Positions 7,700-17,083 of a stretch of DNA of 64,000 bases are shown in pieces. The stretch's first letter is position 1; each line of letters opens with the position of its first letter. The notes below the pieces were generated by a model. It was not told the origin of the DNA. It did no database searches and saw only the letters and a program-made list of their open reading frames with translations. The position numbers and the translations under genes are program-made. The DNA lies in the NCBI GenBank assembly GCA_039811225.1, contig JBDHYG010000011.1, positions 19,842 through 83,841 of the forward strand, given 5' to 3'. This DNA is from JAFDXJ01 sp039811225. Its GTDB lineage: Bacteria; Bacteroidota; Bacteroidia; Chitinophagales; Chitinophagaceae.

Positions 7700-9196
7700 T
7701 TATGATAAAATAAACGGCTGTAAAGCTTCGGCAATTTTGCGGTCATTACTTAAACGGGGCAATTTATTTTGTCCGCCTAATTTATCTACAGAACGCATGT
7801 ATTCAATAAATCCATTTTTATGTATCTGGTGAATATGCAGGCGTTCCAGGATATTCCCGGAAATCAGATCATCATAATACACATTTTTCTTTCGCAGGTT
7901 TTGATCCAGGATGCGGGCAAATGAATCCAGGTCTTCCGGTGCGGATTCAAATTCTATAAACCACTCATGATAGCTTTTGCCATTACCTGCCTGCACCATG
8001 GGTGCCACGGTAAACTCCACCACGCTTACCTTTTTTTCTTCTGCTGCCTGCATCAATGCCTCATCCACTTCCTCGGCGATCACATGCTCCCCAAAAGCCG
8101 AAATAAAATGTTTTACCCGACCCGTTACCTGTATGCGGTAGGGATTGGTGCTTAAAAATTTTATAGTATCACCCAGGTTATAACCCCAAAGGCCGGCATT
8201 GCTGTTGATCAGGAGCACATAATTTTTACCGATTTCCACATCGGCCAAAGATACCCGTGAGGGGTTGTCATCAAATATTTCATTAGCCGGGACAAATTCA
8301 TAAAAAATACCAGAATTGGTATTTAGAAGCAGGCCTTCTTCCCCCGGCCTGTCCTGGAAGGCAATAAAGCCTTCACTGGCCGGGTACAATTCTATATAAT
8401 CAATCTCCTGGCCAATACTTTCAAAAAGCCTTTTTTTGTACGGTTCAAAATTGACGCCTCCCTGTACAATCAGGCTCAGGCTCGGGAATATCTCCGCAAT
8501 TTTTTTACCCGTCTTTTCAGTCAGTCGGTCAAAATACATTTGCATCCAGGGTGGAATACCACTGATTAAGGTCATTTGCTGTTGAATGGTTTCTTCCACG
8601 ATTTTATCGAGCTTGGTTTCCCAGTCGTCAATACAATTTGTTTCGAAAGATGGTAGTTGATTGCTCCGGAGGTAGCGCGGCACATGATGATTGACAATAC
8701 CACTGAGCCGGCCCGTAGGGATCCCGCCTATACGTTCAAGAGTTGGGCTCCCACTGAGAAAAATCATTTTTCCCCGGGTAAAATCTGATTTGCCGGTCTG
8801 TGCAATGTAGCAAAGCAGGGCATCCCGGGCCGTATTAATATGATTGGAAATAGAGTCTTTTGAAATCGGAATATATTTTACGCCACTGGTGGTACCGCTG
8901 GTTTTTGCAAAATAGATGGGTTTCCCTTTCCATAAAATATTTTGCTTTCCTTCCTTAATGAGTTCAATATATTGTTTCAGGCCTTCATAATCCCGAATGG
9001 GAATATGCTTTTTAAAATCTTCATATGATTTAATAGCCGCGAAATCATGGTCTTTCCCAAAAAGGGTGTCCCGGGCATTTTTCACCAGTTGTCTCATGAT
9101 CTGCTCCTGGGTTTCAACGGCATGGAGCATATCTTTTGATATCCTGGAATAGATATAACTTGCAAAAGGCTTTGCAAATAAGGTCTTTAAATTCAT
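7700..9196 (-). CDS. GH3 family acyl-adenylating protein
   Basis: The 498-residue protein matches the GH3 superfamily, first known as plant auxin-amido synthetases and widespread in Bacteroidota. The ATP/AMP-binding motif is visible as FAKTSGTTSGVKYIPISKDS near residue 100. Other family segments are LYPASEGFIAFQ, GLWGYNLGDTIKF and the C-terminal VTGRVKHFISAFGEHVIAEEVD. The fold adenylates a carboxylic acid and transfers the acyl group to an amine or thiol. The bacterial substrate is unknown, so no specific reaction is claimed. The start is the ATG at 9194-9196. It is divergent from rplU. Confidence 0.85.
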   Translation of the reverse strand: MNLKTLFAKPFASYIYSRISKDMLHAVETQEQIMRQLVKNARDTLFGKDHDFAAIKSYEDFKKHIPIRDYEGLKQYIELIKEGKQNILWKGKPIYFAKTSGTTSGVKYIPISKDSISNHINTARDALLCYIAQTGKSDFTRGKMIFLSGSPTLERIGGIPTGRLSGIVNHHVPRYLRSNQLPSFETNCIDDWETKLDKIVEETIQQQMTLISGIPPWMQMYFDRLTEKTGKKIAEIFPSLSLIVQGGVNFEPYKKRLFESIGQEIDYIELYPASEGFIAFQDRPGEEGLLLNTNSGIFYEFVPANEIFDDNPSRVSLADVEIGKNYVLLINSNAGLWGYNLGDTIKFLSTNPYRIQVTGRVKHFISAFGEHVIAEEVDEALMQAAEEKKVSVVEFTVAPMVQAGNGKSYHEWFIEFESAPEDLDSFARILDQNLRKKNVYYDDLISGNILERLHIHQIHKNGFIEYMRSVDKLGGQNKLPRLSNDRKIAEALQPFILS

Positions 9197-9318
9197 ATAT
9201 AGGCAATCGTTACGGAACAGGAATCCTAAAAAAAACCCGTTCTTTGTCGCACAAAAATAAGGCTTTGCAAAAATTTGGCTCCTATTGAGGCAAATTCTTT
9301 AAATTTCTTTAAGAAAAC

Positions 9319-9350
9319 TTGCCTTTTTAATCTGTAAAACCTTACCTTTG
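9319..9350 (+). promoter_or_regulatory. Bacteroidota-type promoter of rplU-rpmA
   Basis: A TTG -33 element (9319-9321) and a TACCTTTG -7 element (9343-9350) are separated by 21 bases. The predicted transcript starts about 15 bases before the rplU ATG. The same TACCTTTG box precedes rpsL and fusA in this window. Confidence 0.7.
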
Positions 9351-9371
9351 CCGTCCTAATTTCAAAAATTT

Positions 9372-9677
9372 ATGTTTGCAGTTATCAAAATTCAGGGACA
9401 GCAATTTAAGATCCGGGAAGGCCAAAGCCTATATGTACCACATTTGACCGGTAAAACAGGAGATAAAGTGGAATTTAATGATGTGCTGTTATCTGAAAAC
9501 GATGGGAAAGTAGTTATCGGAAACAATGCAATCAAATCTGTAAAAGCAGAAATCCTTGAAGAGTTGGTACAGGGTGATAAAGTAATTGCATTCAAGATGA
9601 AAAGAAGAAAAGGCTTTAGAAAAAAACATGGACATCGTACCCATTACACAAAAATCAAAATAGAAAGTCTTGCATAA
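9372..9677 (+). CDS. rplU: 50S ribosomal protein L21
   Basis: At 101 residues this is the normal length for bL21, a 23S rRNA-binding protein of the large subunit. The start MFAVIKIQGQQFKI and the end HRTHYTKIKIESL, preceded by a basic KMKRRKGFRKKHG stretch, are family signatures. It is the first gene of the conserved rplU-rpmA pair, driven by the promoter at 9319-9350. Confidence 0.97.
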   Translation: MFAVIKIQGQQFKIREGQSLYVPHLTGKTGDKVEFNDVLLSENDGKVVIGNNAIKSVKAEILEELVQGDKVIAFKMKRRKGFRKKHGHRTHYTKIKIESLA

Positions 9678-9742
9678 TGCAGTTTCTATTTTTAAAATGG
9701 AACGCATAAACAACCAAATTTAAATTTTTAAAAAATATTGAC

Positions 9743-10012
9743 ATGGCACATAAAAAAGGTGAAGGCAGTGTAAAGAATGGAAGGGACTCGCAAAGTAAAC
9801 GTCTTGGTGTAAAAATTTATGGAGGCCAACCTGCCGTTGCCGGAAATATTATTGTTCGTCAAAGAGGAACCGTTTATCATGCCGGTAACAATGTTGGCGT
9901 AGGTAAAGATTTCACTTTATTTGCACTTACGGATGGCATGGTGCAATTCAAAAAAACAAAAGGAGACAAAACAAAAGTCTCTGTCCTTCCTGTAGAAATC
10001 AGCGCTGAATAA
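9743..10012 (+). CDS. rpmA: 50S ribosomal protein L27
   Basis: This 89-residue bL27 sits near the peptidyl-transferase centre. MAHKKGEGSVKNGRDSQSKR and LGVKIYGGQPAVAGNIIVRQ are diagnostic. The N-terminus begins directly with AHKK, so no N-terminal processing extension of the Firmicutes type is present. It lies 65 bases after rplU in the usual order. Confidence 0.97.
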   Translation: MAHKKGEGSVKNGRDSQSKRLGVKIYGGQPAVAGNIIVRQRGTVYHAGNNVGVGKDFTLFALTDGMVQFKKTKGDKTKVSVLPVEISAE

Positions 10013-10036
10013 AAAAATTTTTTTGGGAGTTGCTAT

Positions 10037-10050
10037 AAAGTATATACTTT
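10037..10050. promoter_or_regulatory. Perfect 14-base palindrome upstream of the H1-like gene
   Basis: AAAGTATATACTTT is its own reverse complement and lies 34 bases before the ATG at 10085, in the leader or promoter region. It could bind a dimeric regulator, or be a chance AT-rich palindrome. No TAnnTTTG box is clear nearby. Confidence 0.3.
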
Positions 10051-10084
10051 TATACAGTATTTACTAACTTTTAAATCTAAAAAC

Positions 10085-10270
10085 ATGGCAACTGCAAAAA
10101 AAGCCGCTCCTAAAAAGGCTGCAAAAAAAGCTGTAAAGAAAGCCGCTCCTAAAAAAGCTGCTCCTAAAAAGGCTGCAAAAAAAGCTGCTCCTAAGAAAGC
10201 TGCAAAAAAAGCTGCTCCTAAAAAAGCTGCTAAGAAAGCTGCTCCTAAGAAAGCTGCAAAGAAAAAATAA
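10085..10270 (+). CDS. Lysine/alanine/proline-rich histone H1-like protein
   Basis: The 61-residue protein has 27 Lys, 25 Ala and 6 Pro; apart from single Met, Thr and Val nothing else occurs. It is built of a repeated AAPKKAAKK unit. Such tails resemble eukaryotic H1 C-termini and the H1-like proteins of several bacteria, which bind DNA without base preference. A DNA- or RNA-binding role is inferred from composition only. It is a real gene rather than a chance frame: ATG after a 72-base gap from rpmA, stop directly followed by a strong terminator. The repeats make it prone to length change by slippage or recombination. Confidence 0.8.
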   Translation: MATAKKAAPKKAAKKAVKKAAPKKAAPKKAAKKAAPKKAAKKAAPKKAAKKAAPKKAAKKK

Positions 10271-10298
10271 GCCTTTTCTTTTAAACTGTTTCATAGAA

Positions 10299-10327
10299 AG
10301 TCCCGGTATGTTCCGGGACTTTTTTTG
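10299..10327 (+). terminator. Intrinsic terminator after the H1-like gene
   Basis: AGTCCCGG, a six-base loop and CCGGGACT are followed by seven T. It closes the rplU-rpmA-H1-like unit. Confidence 0.92.
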
Positions 10328-10763
10328 TGCCTGGCAAAAATGCATAAAACCCTTTCCCCGCCTGTATCACAGCTCATCCAATCAATGTAGCTTCATTTTT
10401 CTTAAGCGCATATACATACCAGGTACTATCTGTTTTATTAATACCCAATTTCAAAAATTATCAAATTGCATTACGAACTATTTCTGAAAATTATTTTTTA
10501 GAACAATTCATAATTTTTTTTATTTCGGCTTTCATGCACATTAAAATATATTTCATTCACTTATTACAAAAACCCGATACCGGAAACTGGAATTTATAAA
10601 CTTAAATGCGCATAATTCGCATAAAATGCTATCCAGTAAATGCCATGCAATTTTTCTGAAAAAATGATTTTTTTCTTTTTTCGGGCTTTTTTTACCAGTT
10701 TTAAGAAAATTTTTTTTGACAAATTTTTCTCCATTCCGGGAGCAAAAAATCAATTACCAGAAG
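10328..10763. other. AT-rich intergenic region before the PolX-like gene
   Basis: This stretch of over 400 bases is strongly AT-rich with long T runs. It must contain the promoter of the gene at 10764, but I see no TAnnTTTG box with a paired -33 element. A 66-codon reverse frame (10553-10753) has a random-looking composition and no start context, so it is not called. No RNA gene was recognised. Confidence 0.5.
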
Positions 10764-12437
10764 ATGGATAATAAAACGATTGCTGAAAATTTTTCCCTGC
10801 TTGCCCGCCTAATGGAAATCCATGGAGAGAATAGTTTTAAGATCAGGTCATATGCAAATGCTGCATTTGTGATTGAAAAATTACCGGTAGCAATTTCCAC
10901 TTTATCTGATGAAAAAATTTTTTCGATCAAAGGCATCGGAGAGGCAATAGGAAAAAAAATCCGGTGGCAATTAGAAAACGGTTCCCTCCCACTCCTGGAA
11001 AAATATCTTGAACAAACACCCGCCGGCATCATTGATATGCTACGCATCAAAGGCCTCGGGCCTAAAAAAATTGCCATTATCTGGAAGGAACTCGAAATCG
11101 AAACGATGGGCGAATTATTATATGCCTGCACAGAGAACCGATTGCTATTGTACAAAGGCTTCGGAGCAAAAACCCAGGAAAATATTCAGAAAGCTATTGA
11201 ATTTTTTCAAAAAAATATCGGTAGTTACCTGTTTGCTGATTTGGAAACTGACACGCAATTATTCCATCAAAAGCTGGTGGCAGCTTTTCCCCAGGCAGCA
11301 TTCCGGCTGGCCGGGCTTTTCCGTAGAAATATGCCGGTTATAGACAAACTGGAATGGGTAACCACCGCAACAGCCAATGAAATCATTCCATTCCTTGAAA
11401 CAGCGCAATACCAATTGATCGAAAAAGGAGAAAACAGTTCACAGTTTCAAAGCCCAGAAAATGTAAGACTCATCTTTTACCACACATCGGATGAAACATT
11501 GATGAAAGACTGGTTCCGCCATTCCTGTAGTGATGAATTTCTTAAAGCCTGGGAAAAGAAATTTCCATTACAGGGAGTGTATGATAACGAACAGATGATT
11601 TTTGATAAGGCAAACCTTCCTTTTATTCCTCCATTCCTCCGCGAATCTCATATCATCCTTGCAGAAGCAGAAAAAAGAAAATTACCAAAAGTCATCCAGG
11701 AGACAGACATCCGTGCCGTGATTCACAGTCATAGCAACTGGAGCGATGGCATTCATACCATAGAGGAAATGGCATTAGCCGCCCGGGATATGGGTTACGA
11801 TTATATCGTGCTAAGTGATCATTCTCAATCTGCTTTTTATGCCAATGGCCTGAATGAACAACGGGTGAAAGAACAACATAAATTGATAGATCAGTTAAAT
11901 GAAAAACTTGCCCCGTTTAAGATTTTTAAAAGCATTGAATCAGATATTCTTTATGATGGCCGCCTGGATTATCCACCGGGCATCCTGGAACGTTTTGATT
12001 TAGTTATTGCTTCCATACATGCCAATTTAAAAATGCCGGAAGAAAAAGCGATGGCACGTTTAATGGCCGCTATTGAAAATCCGTACACCACAATTCTCGG
12101 TCATATGACCGGGCGCCTGCTGTTATCCCGGGAAGGGTACCCGGTAAATCACCGGTTGATTATAGAAGCCAGTGCCAGGCATGAGGTAGTGATCGAATTG
12201 AATGCCCATCCCAAGCGCCTTGATATTGATTGGCATTGGTTGCCTTCTTGCATTGAAAAAAATGTGTTGATTAGTATTGACCCGGATGCACACAGTATTG
12301 CTGGCTTTCAGGCAATTCGATATGGCGTGTTGGCTGCACAAAAGGGCGGGCTTACAGCAACACAAAACCTGAGTAGCTTTTCATTACCCGCATTTGAAGC
12401 ATTCCTCAAAAAGCAGCAGGCAAAAAGAAAACGCTAA
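10764..12437 (+). CDS. PolX-like protein: HhH region, degenerate polymerase-beta domain, C-terminal PHP domain
   Basis: The 557-residue protein starts at the ATG at 10764 (MDNKTIAENFSLLARLMEIH); the earlier in-frame TTG at 10716 lies in T-rich sequence. The N-terminal region has helix-hairpin-helix segments (IKGIGEAIGKKI, IKGLGPKKIAIIW). In the nucleotidyltransferase region the usual DxD lies after RR in RRxxETVGDxDIL. Here it reads RRNMPVIDKLEWV, so the first catalytic Asp aligns with Lys and the second with Glu. The PHP domain keeps its metal ligands: HSHSNWSDG, LSDHS, ESDILYDGRLDYP, ASIHAN, LGHMTGRLL, ELNAHPKRLD, DPDAHS. A base-excision-repair nuclease without polymerase activity is plausible. 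Its stop overlaps that of the convergent kinase gene. Confidence 0.85.
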   Translation: MDNKTIAENFSLLARLMEIHGENSFKIRSYANAAFVIEKLPVAISTLSDEKIFSIKGIGEAIGKKIRWQLENGSLPLLEKYLEQTPAGIIDMLRIKGLGPKKIAIIWKELEIETMGELLYACTENRLLLYKGFGAKTQENIQKAIEFFQKNIGSYLFADLETDTQLFHQKLVAAFPQAAFRLAGLFRRNMPVIDKLEWVTTATANEIIPFLETAQYQLIEKGENSSQFQSPENVRLIFYHTSDETLMKDWFRHSCSDEFLKAWEKKFPLQGVYDNEQMIFDKANLPFIPPFLRESHIILAEAEKRKLPKVIQETDIRAVIHSHSNWSDGIHTIEEMALAARDMGYDYIVLSDHSQSAFYANGLNEQRVKEQHKLIDQLNEKLAPFKIFKSIESDILYDGRLDYPPGILERFDLVIASIHANLKMPEEKAMARLMAAIENPYTTILGHMTGRLLLSREGYPVNHRLIIEASARHEVVIELNAHPKRLDIDWHWLPSCIEKNVLISIDPDAHSIAGFQAIRYGVLAAQKGGLTATQNLSSFSLPAFEAFLKKQQAKRKR

Positions 12438-15400
12438 GCGCCTAAGGGAAGTTTGATAAAAAAAGTGGTGCCGATATGTTCTTTGGTTTCAAACCAGATT
12501 TTCCCTCCGGCATTTTCCACAATGCCTTTACAGATGGCCAGGCCCAAACCGGTACCTGATGTCTTGGTGGTAAAATTCGGCATAAAGATTTTTGATTTCA
12601 TTTCATCTTTTATGCCGGTTCCATGATCCGCCACCATAATTAATACATCCCCTTCATTTTTTTCCATGGATATATCAATCAGCGCAATGTCATTTTCCGG
12701 GGTTGCCTCAATGGCATTTTTAATAAGGTTGGTAAACAACCGGTTGATCTGCACTTTATCTTCCAGTAGCATACAATTTGTTTCCGGCACTTTCCAGGAA
12801 ATTTCCACTTTATCTTTTTCTTCAAATAATAATACCAGCGAAGCAATTAACTCATTCAGGTTAAACAATTCTTTTCTTGCCTTTGTAATATTTGCAAATT
12901 GTGAAAAATCAGCAGCTATTTGAGAGAGTTGGTCTATTTGTTCCACCAGGGTAGCTGCTACTTTTCGGGAAAGTTCTTTCACATTGGCATCATCCCGATC
13001 GATAGCACGTTGCAGGTACTGGATGCTCAATTTCATTGGAGTAAGCGGGTTTTTAATTTCATGAGCCACCTGCCTGGCCATTTCCCGCCAGGCACCTTCC
13101 CGTTCACTTCTTGCCAGAGCCAATGCACTCTCTTCCAGTTTTTGCAGCATTTTATTGTATTCATTTACCAATAGGCCCAACTCATCATTTCTTTTCCAGG
13201 CTATTTCTTCATTCACTTTACCCAAGCTTATATCCTTCATTTTATTAGCAATAAGCGAGAAGGAAGATGTAATTCGACGGGTAATGAATAAGGCAATAGT
13301 GCCGGCCAAAATAAAAATCAACGCATTCAAATTAATCAGCGTCACCAGGAAATTTGAAATTTCCTGGTTCAATTCTTTTTGTGAATTCAGGTAAGGCACA
13401 TTCAGGTAGGCTATCGTGGTACCTTTTTCATCTTTAACCGGCTGGTAAATACTAAGAAAAGAAAAGCCCGCTGCTTTTTCTTTTTCGATAACCTTGATGA
13501 GATAATTATAATGCATCTGATAATATGCATCCGGGTTCATTTTGTCACTGAGTACCTGCCGGTTAAAAATGTAAGGCTGTGAACTGGCTTTCAGATTGCC
13601 ATTGACATCATAGAAATTTACGTCTGTATTCTGCACTTCAGAAATTTCCACAATTTTTCTTTCAAGGTCGCCACTCAGGCCGATATTGCTAACATTGATA
13701 TCTTCATCAAAAACAAGTTCGCTTTTGATGACCGATTCAATCTGATTAACCATAATATTGGAAATATTTGTCAGCTTATCCCGGTTGTTTTTATCGAAGC
13801 GATAAATGAAAAATGAAATAGTAGCGACGCCGATAATAATAAAAGAGAAAATACTTACACTCAGGATGATCGTTTGAATCTGTGCCCGGATATTAAAATT
13901 GAAAATCTGTTTCAGGTTTTTCCATTGAAACCGCGCTTTGAAAAACAGGGTGCCATAGTGCAGCAATACCACCACCAAAATAAACAGGCAAAACAGGTAG
14001 GCAAATAAGGTCAGGGATTCCAGGAACCAATTGTCATTGCGTACAACAATAATTGTTTTCAGCGCATTGGGGAAATACCATAATTCACTGAAGCCACTCT
14101 CTTTTTCCGTAAAAAATTCTTCCCCGGCAGGCCGGCTGATCGTTAATGTATCAGGAAAAGTATAATCTTCGGAACTGCTTACCAGGTGGTTTTTATTGTA
14201 GATAGCATATGAATAATCGGAAGGCACCACACTCGTTATGATTCCGGATTCTTTAAAAAGCTCCGGGATCAATGCCTGGTTTTTAATGGTTTTCGGATCT
14301 ACAATTACAAAAATATTCCCGACAAATTTTCCTTCCGGGTCATAAATATTTTTAAGGTAGATATAACCAAAATGATCGGAATTATTTTCATACATAAATA
14401 GCCCGGGAATATTCGTGGGCTTTCCCTGTGAAACCAGGATCGCATTAATAACATCATAACTGGTATTGTCCAGGTTGTAAAGCGGTTGATGAGCGGTATC
14501 GAATGTGTAGATACGGGTCTCATATTTATTCAGGTAGCCGGAAAAATTATTATTAATAATACTATCCTTTAGATATTTATTATTGTATTTGTCTTCAAAA
14601 CGATAAAAGTTGTCCGCGAGGAAGGAGCCCGAGAAACCGGTAATGGCGGTGCGTAACAGGTATTCTTCTCCCTGGTCAGATTGCAAGGCAAGCTTGAATG
14701 CATAATTTTCCTGGTGTGCTTTTTCTATCAGCCGGTTTTGATACGTTACCAAGGCGGTTATAGGTAGAATAAAAAAGATACTCCAGAAAATAAAAAATAC
14801 AGATTTGTACAATGAAATTTTGTAATCAGCCTGGCGAAAGGATAATATAACGAGATAGAGCAGCAACCAGATCAGTGTACATAAATAGACAATTAAGTTA
14901 CTGTTACTGGTGAGAAATGACAAATAAAATAAACCGGATGCAGCAGTAATAACAAGGCGCCATAGAAAAGATATCCCACCGGCCAGTTTCACCTGTTCCA
15001 GTAAATTCATCAGGTAATAAAAGCTCAGTACCAGAAAGCAAAGTATCAACAGGGTAATGATCGTATAAATATTTATAGAGAAGAAGTCAGTCACATTGAA
15101 AGGCACTGTAGAATCTTTAACCAGGCTACTGATGATATCCACAAAATAAAAAGTACTTAACGGTAATGCAACCATTGCCAGCACAGAAATATACCGAATG
15201 ATTTTTTTATGTTGTGTATCCCCGGTTATCTGCTTCTCCTTATAATTAAAGCGGATGAAGGTGAACAACCAAAAAAGGATAATAACATTGATCAGTAAAT
15301 CACCGAGGGAAGGATGTAAGGTGCTGGATGCATAAATCAATGGATCAAATAACGGGATACTCCGGAACATGGCCGGTATGGTAAAGAAATAAGTAATCCC

Positions 15401-16207
15401 CCGTACGATGAAGATGGTGATGGTCAGCAGCGAAAGGCCTTTCAGGAAACCATGTGATTGTACGATTCCGGTAGCTGCAAAATTCAGGAATATCATCACG
15501 CAAATGATGGCGATGATACGAAGGATGATTGGGAGGTTGCCGGGTGAACCATCATTCAACGCATGTTTCCTGGCTATACGAAAAAGTAATTGCTGCTGGC
15601 TATTGTAAACAGCTGCACCATTTGGTGCATTGGTAGTATCATACATATCCTGCAAGGAAGGCAATGCAGCAAAATGGGTTTGCAAATATTTATTCTCAAT
15701 AAAATAATGCCATTGTACCGGGATTAAACCGGCAAGGATAAAAGTATGGCCATGTGCCGTAAAAGTATGTTTCAGCAATTCAAAGGAACCATTTTGATTA
15801 TTGACCATATGTGCTCCATCCGAACGTGACAGGTCATCCATATTAACGGCCATGGCATTTGTATTCCAATAAAGTTGCAATGGATTACCTCTGTCATTCA
15901 GTTGATAAACAAAAATGCCCATGCCGTTATTAATCAGGTCCAGTTTTATCTTCTCCGGGTTATCGGTTAATAAGGCATTAATAGCCAGGGAATCATCCTT
16001 TAGTTGTTGAAAAATATTTTCCTTCGCTACAATATCATTGGTGATCAACTGAGCCACACTCCCGGGATTGGAGCCAAATGAAAAATAAGTGGTAAACAGG
16101 AATGAGATTGTATATAGCCAGGCTGCAATGATTAACAGGTAGCCATGCCGGTACAATATTTTTTTAAATGTAGCGATCAATGGGAATTGTTTTTGATTTG
16201 GTTCCAC
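12434..16207 (-). CDS. NtrY-like membrane sensor histidine kinase (1257 aa)
   Basis: The protein has a membrane anchor, a long extracytoplasmic part, a block of several membrane helices around residues 220-490, a second extracytoplasmic region, another membrane segment, HAMP (FITRRITSSFSLIANKM), HisKA and HATPase domains. The phospho-accepting His is 1049 in QVAHEIKNPLTPMKLS. The ATP lid shows DHGTGIKDEM and SGTGLGLAICKGIVENAGGK. NPLTPMKLS is typical of NtrY-type kinases. The start is GTG at 16205-16207, overlapping the mazG end by 31 bases, so the two are probably co-transcribed. No response regulator is adjacent. The signal is unknown. Confidence 0.88.
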   Translation of the reverse strand: MEPNQKQFPLIATFKKILYRHGYLLIIAAWLYTISFLFTTYFSFGSNPGSVAQLITNDIVAKENIFQQLKDDSLAINALLTDNPEKIKLDLINNGMGIFVYQLNDRGNPLQLYWNTNAMAVNMDDLSRSDGAHMVNNQNGSFELLKHTFTAHGHTFILAGLIPVQWHYFIENKYLQTHFAALPSLQDMYDTTNAPNGAAVYNSQQQLLFRIARKHALNDGSPGNLPIILRIIAIICVMIFLNFAATGIVQSHGFLKGLSLLTITIFIVRGITYFFTIPAMFRSIPLFDPLIYASSTLHPSLGDLLINVIILFWLFTFIRFNYKEKQITGDTQHKKIIRYISVLAMVALPLSTFYFVDIISSLVKDSTVPFNVTDFFSINIYTIITLLILCFLVLSFYYLMNLLEQVKLAGGISFLWRLVITAASGLFYLSFLTSNSNLIVYLCTLIWLLLYLVILSFRQADYKISLYKSVFFIFWSIFFILPITALVTYQNRLIEKAHQENYAFKLALQSDQGEEYLLRTAITGFSGSFLADNFYRFEDKYNNKYLKDSIINNNFSGYLNKYETRIYTFDTAHQPLYNLDNTSYDVINAILVSQGKPTNIPGLFMYENNSDHFGYIYLKNIYDPEGKFVGNIFVIVDPKTIKNQALIPELFKESGIITSVVPSDYSYAIYNKNHLVSSSEDYTFPDTLTISRPAGEEFFTEKESGFSELWYFPNALKTIIVVRNDNWFLESLTLFAYLFCLFILVVVLLHYGTLFFKARFQWKNLKQIFNFNIRAQIQTIILSVSIFSFIIIGVATISFFIYRFDKNNRDKLTNISNIMVNQIESVIKSELVFDEDINVSNIGLSGDLERKIVEISEVQNTDVNFYDVNGNLKASSQPYIFNRQVLSDKMNPDAYYQMHYNYLIKVIEKEKAAGFSFLSIYQPVKDEKGTTIAYLNVPYLNSQKELNQEISNFLVTLINLNALIFILAGTIALFITRRITSSFSLIANKMKDISLGKVNEEIAWKRNDELGLLVNEYNKMLQKLEESALALARSEREGAWREMARQVAHEIKNPLTPMKLSIQYLQRAIDRDDANVKELSRKVAATLVEQIDQLSQIAADFSQFANITKARKELFNLNELIASLVLLFEEKDKVEISWKVPETNCMLLEDKVQINRLFTNLIKNAIEATPENDIALIDISMEKNEGDVLIMVADHGTGIKDEMKSKIFMPNFTTKTSGTGLGLAICKGIVENAGGKIWFETKEHIGTTFFIKLPLGA

Positions 16208-16980
16208 ATAGCATCCATCTCTTCCAGGGAAAGCGTATCCAGTGCAACACCTTTGTCTGCAGCCATCTTCTCCATACCCCGGAATCGCCTGATAAATTTC
16301 TGATTTATTTTTTCCAAAGCGCTCTCCGGATCTATTTGCAAAAATCGGGCATAATTGACCAGGCTGAACAGTGTATCACCCAATTCTTCCTCCATGGCAT
16401 GTCGGTCCTGCCGGGCAATGGCATCTTGCAATTCATTAATTTCTTCTTCCACTTTAGCAAATACATCGGCTGTCTCTTTCCATTCAAAGCCGGTTTGCTT
16501 TGCTTTATCCTGGATGCGCAGGGCTTTTACCATGGCAGGCAAACCGGCCGGGACGCCATCCAATGCGGATGTCTTCCCGGATTTCTTTTTAAGCTTTTCC
16601 CAGTTTCGCTTTACTTCTTCTTCATCCTGCACCTGTACATCCCCGTATATATGCGGATGCCGGTGTATCAGTTTTTTACAGATCGTTTCCATTACCTGTT
16701 GCAGGGTAAATTTTTTTTCTTCTGTTGCAATTTTTGCATAGAAAACAATATGCAGCAAAATATCGCTCAGCTCTTCCTGCATATTCTGCCAGTCTTCATT
16801 TGAAATGGCCTCAGCTAATTCATACATTTCTTCTATGGTGAGCGAGCGCAGGGAAGCGATTGTTTGCTTTTTATCCCAGGGGCACTTCTCCCGTAGATCA
16901 TCCATTATATGCACAAGTTGCAGGAATGCAGCAGCAAGGGGGTCATCCATCCTTATGGGCTTATTATTTTCCGATGTCAT
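16177..16980 (-). CDS. mazG: Nucleoside triphosphate pyrophosphohydrolase MazG
   Basis: This 267-residue house-cleaning enzyme hydrolyses (d)NTPs to monophosphates and pyrophosphate. It contains two MazG domains. The first shows MDDLREKCPWDKKQT, SLTIEEMYELAEAI and EELSDILLHIVFYAKIA; the acidic residues bind Mg. The second shows KQTGFEWKETADVFAKVEEE, EELGDTLFSLVNYARFL and INQKFIRRFRGME. Length matches E. coli MazG. The 3' end overlaps the start of the kinase gene downstream. Confidence 0.95.
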   Translation of the reverse strand: MTSENNKPIRMDDPLAAAFLQLVHIMDDLREKCPWDKKQTIASLRSLTIEEMYELAEAISNEDWQNMQEELSDILLHIVFYAKIATEEKKFTLQQVMETICKKLIHRHPHIYGDVQVQDEEEVKRNWEKLKKKSGKTSALDGVPAGLPAMVKALRIQDKAKQTGFEWKETADVFAKVEEEINELQDAIARQDRHAMEEELGDTLFSLVNYARFLQIDPESALEKINQKFIRRFRGMEKMAADKGVALDTLSLEEMDAMWNQIKNNSH

Positions 16981-17083
16981 CCTTTAATTTTAACTAAAAA
17001 TACATTACTAAAAATTAATGGCAATACATACATTGCAAAGGTTTAACCGTTTTGGGAAAAAACAGGTACTAATTAATTGAATT

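Noticed and set aside
10085..10270. The repeated AAPKKAAKK DNA as a CRISPR or non-coding repeat array
   Set aside because: The periodicity is explained by a coding repeat with intact start, frame and stop; no spacers are present.
10553..10753. 66-codon reverse frame upstream of the PolX-like gene
   Set aside because: Composition follows the AT-rich background, no family is recognisable, and it overlaps the likely promoter region.
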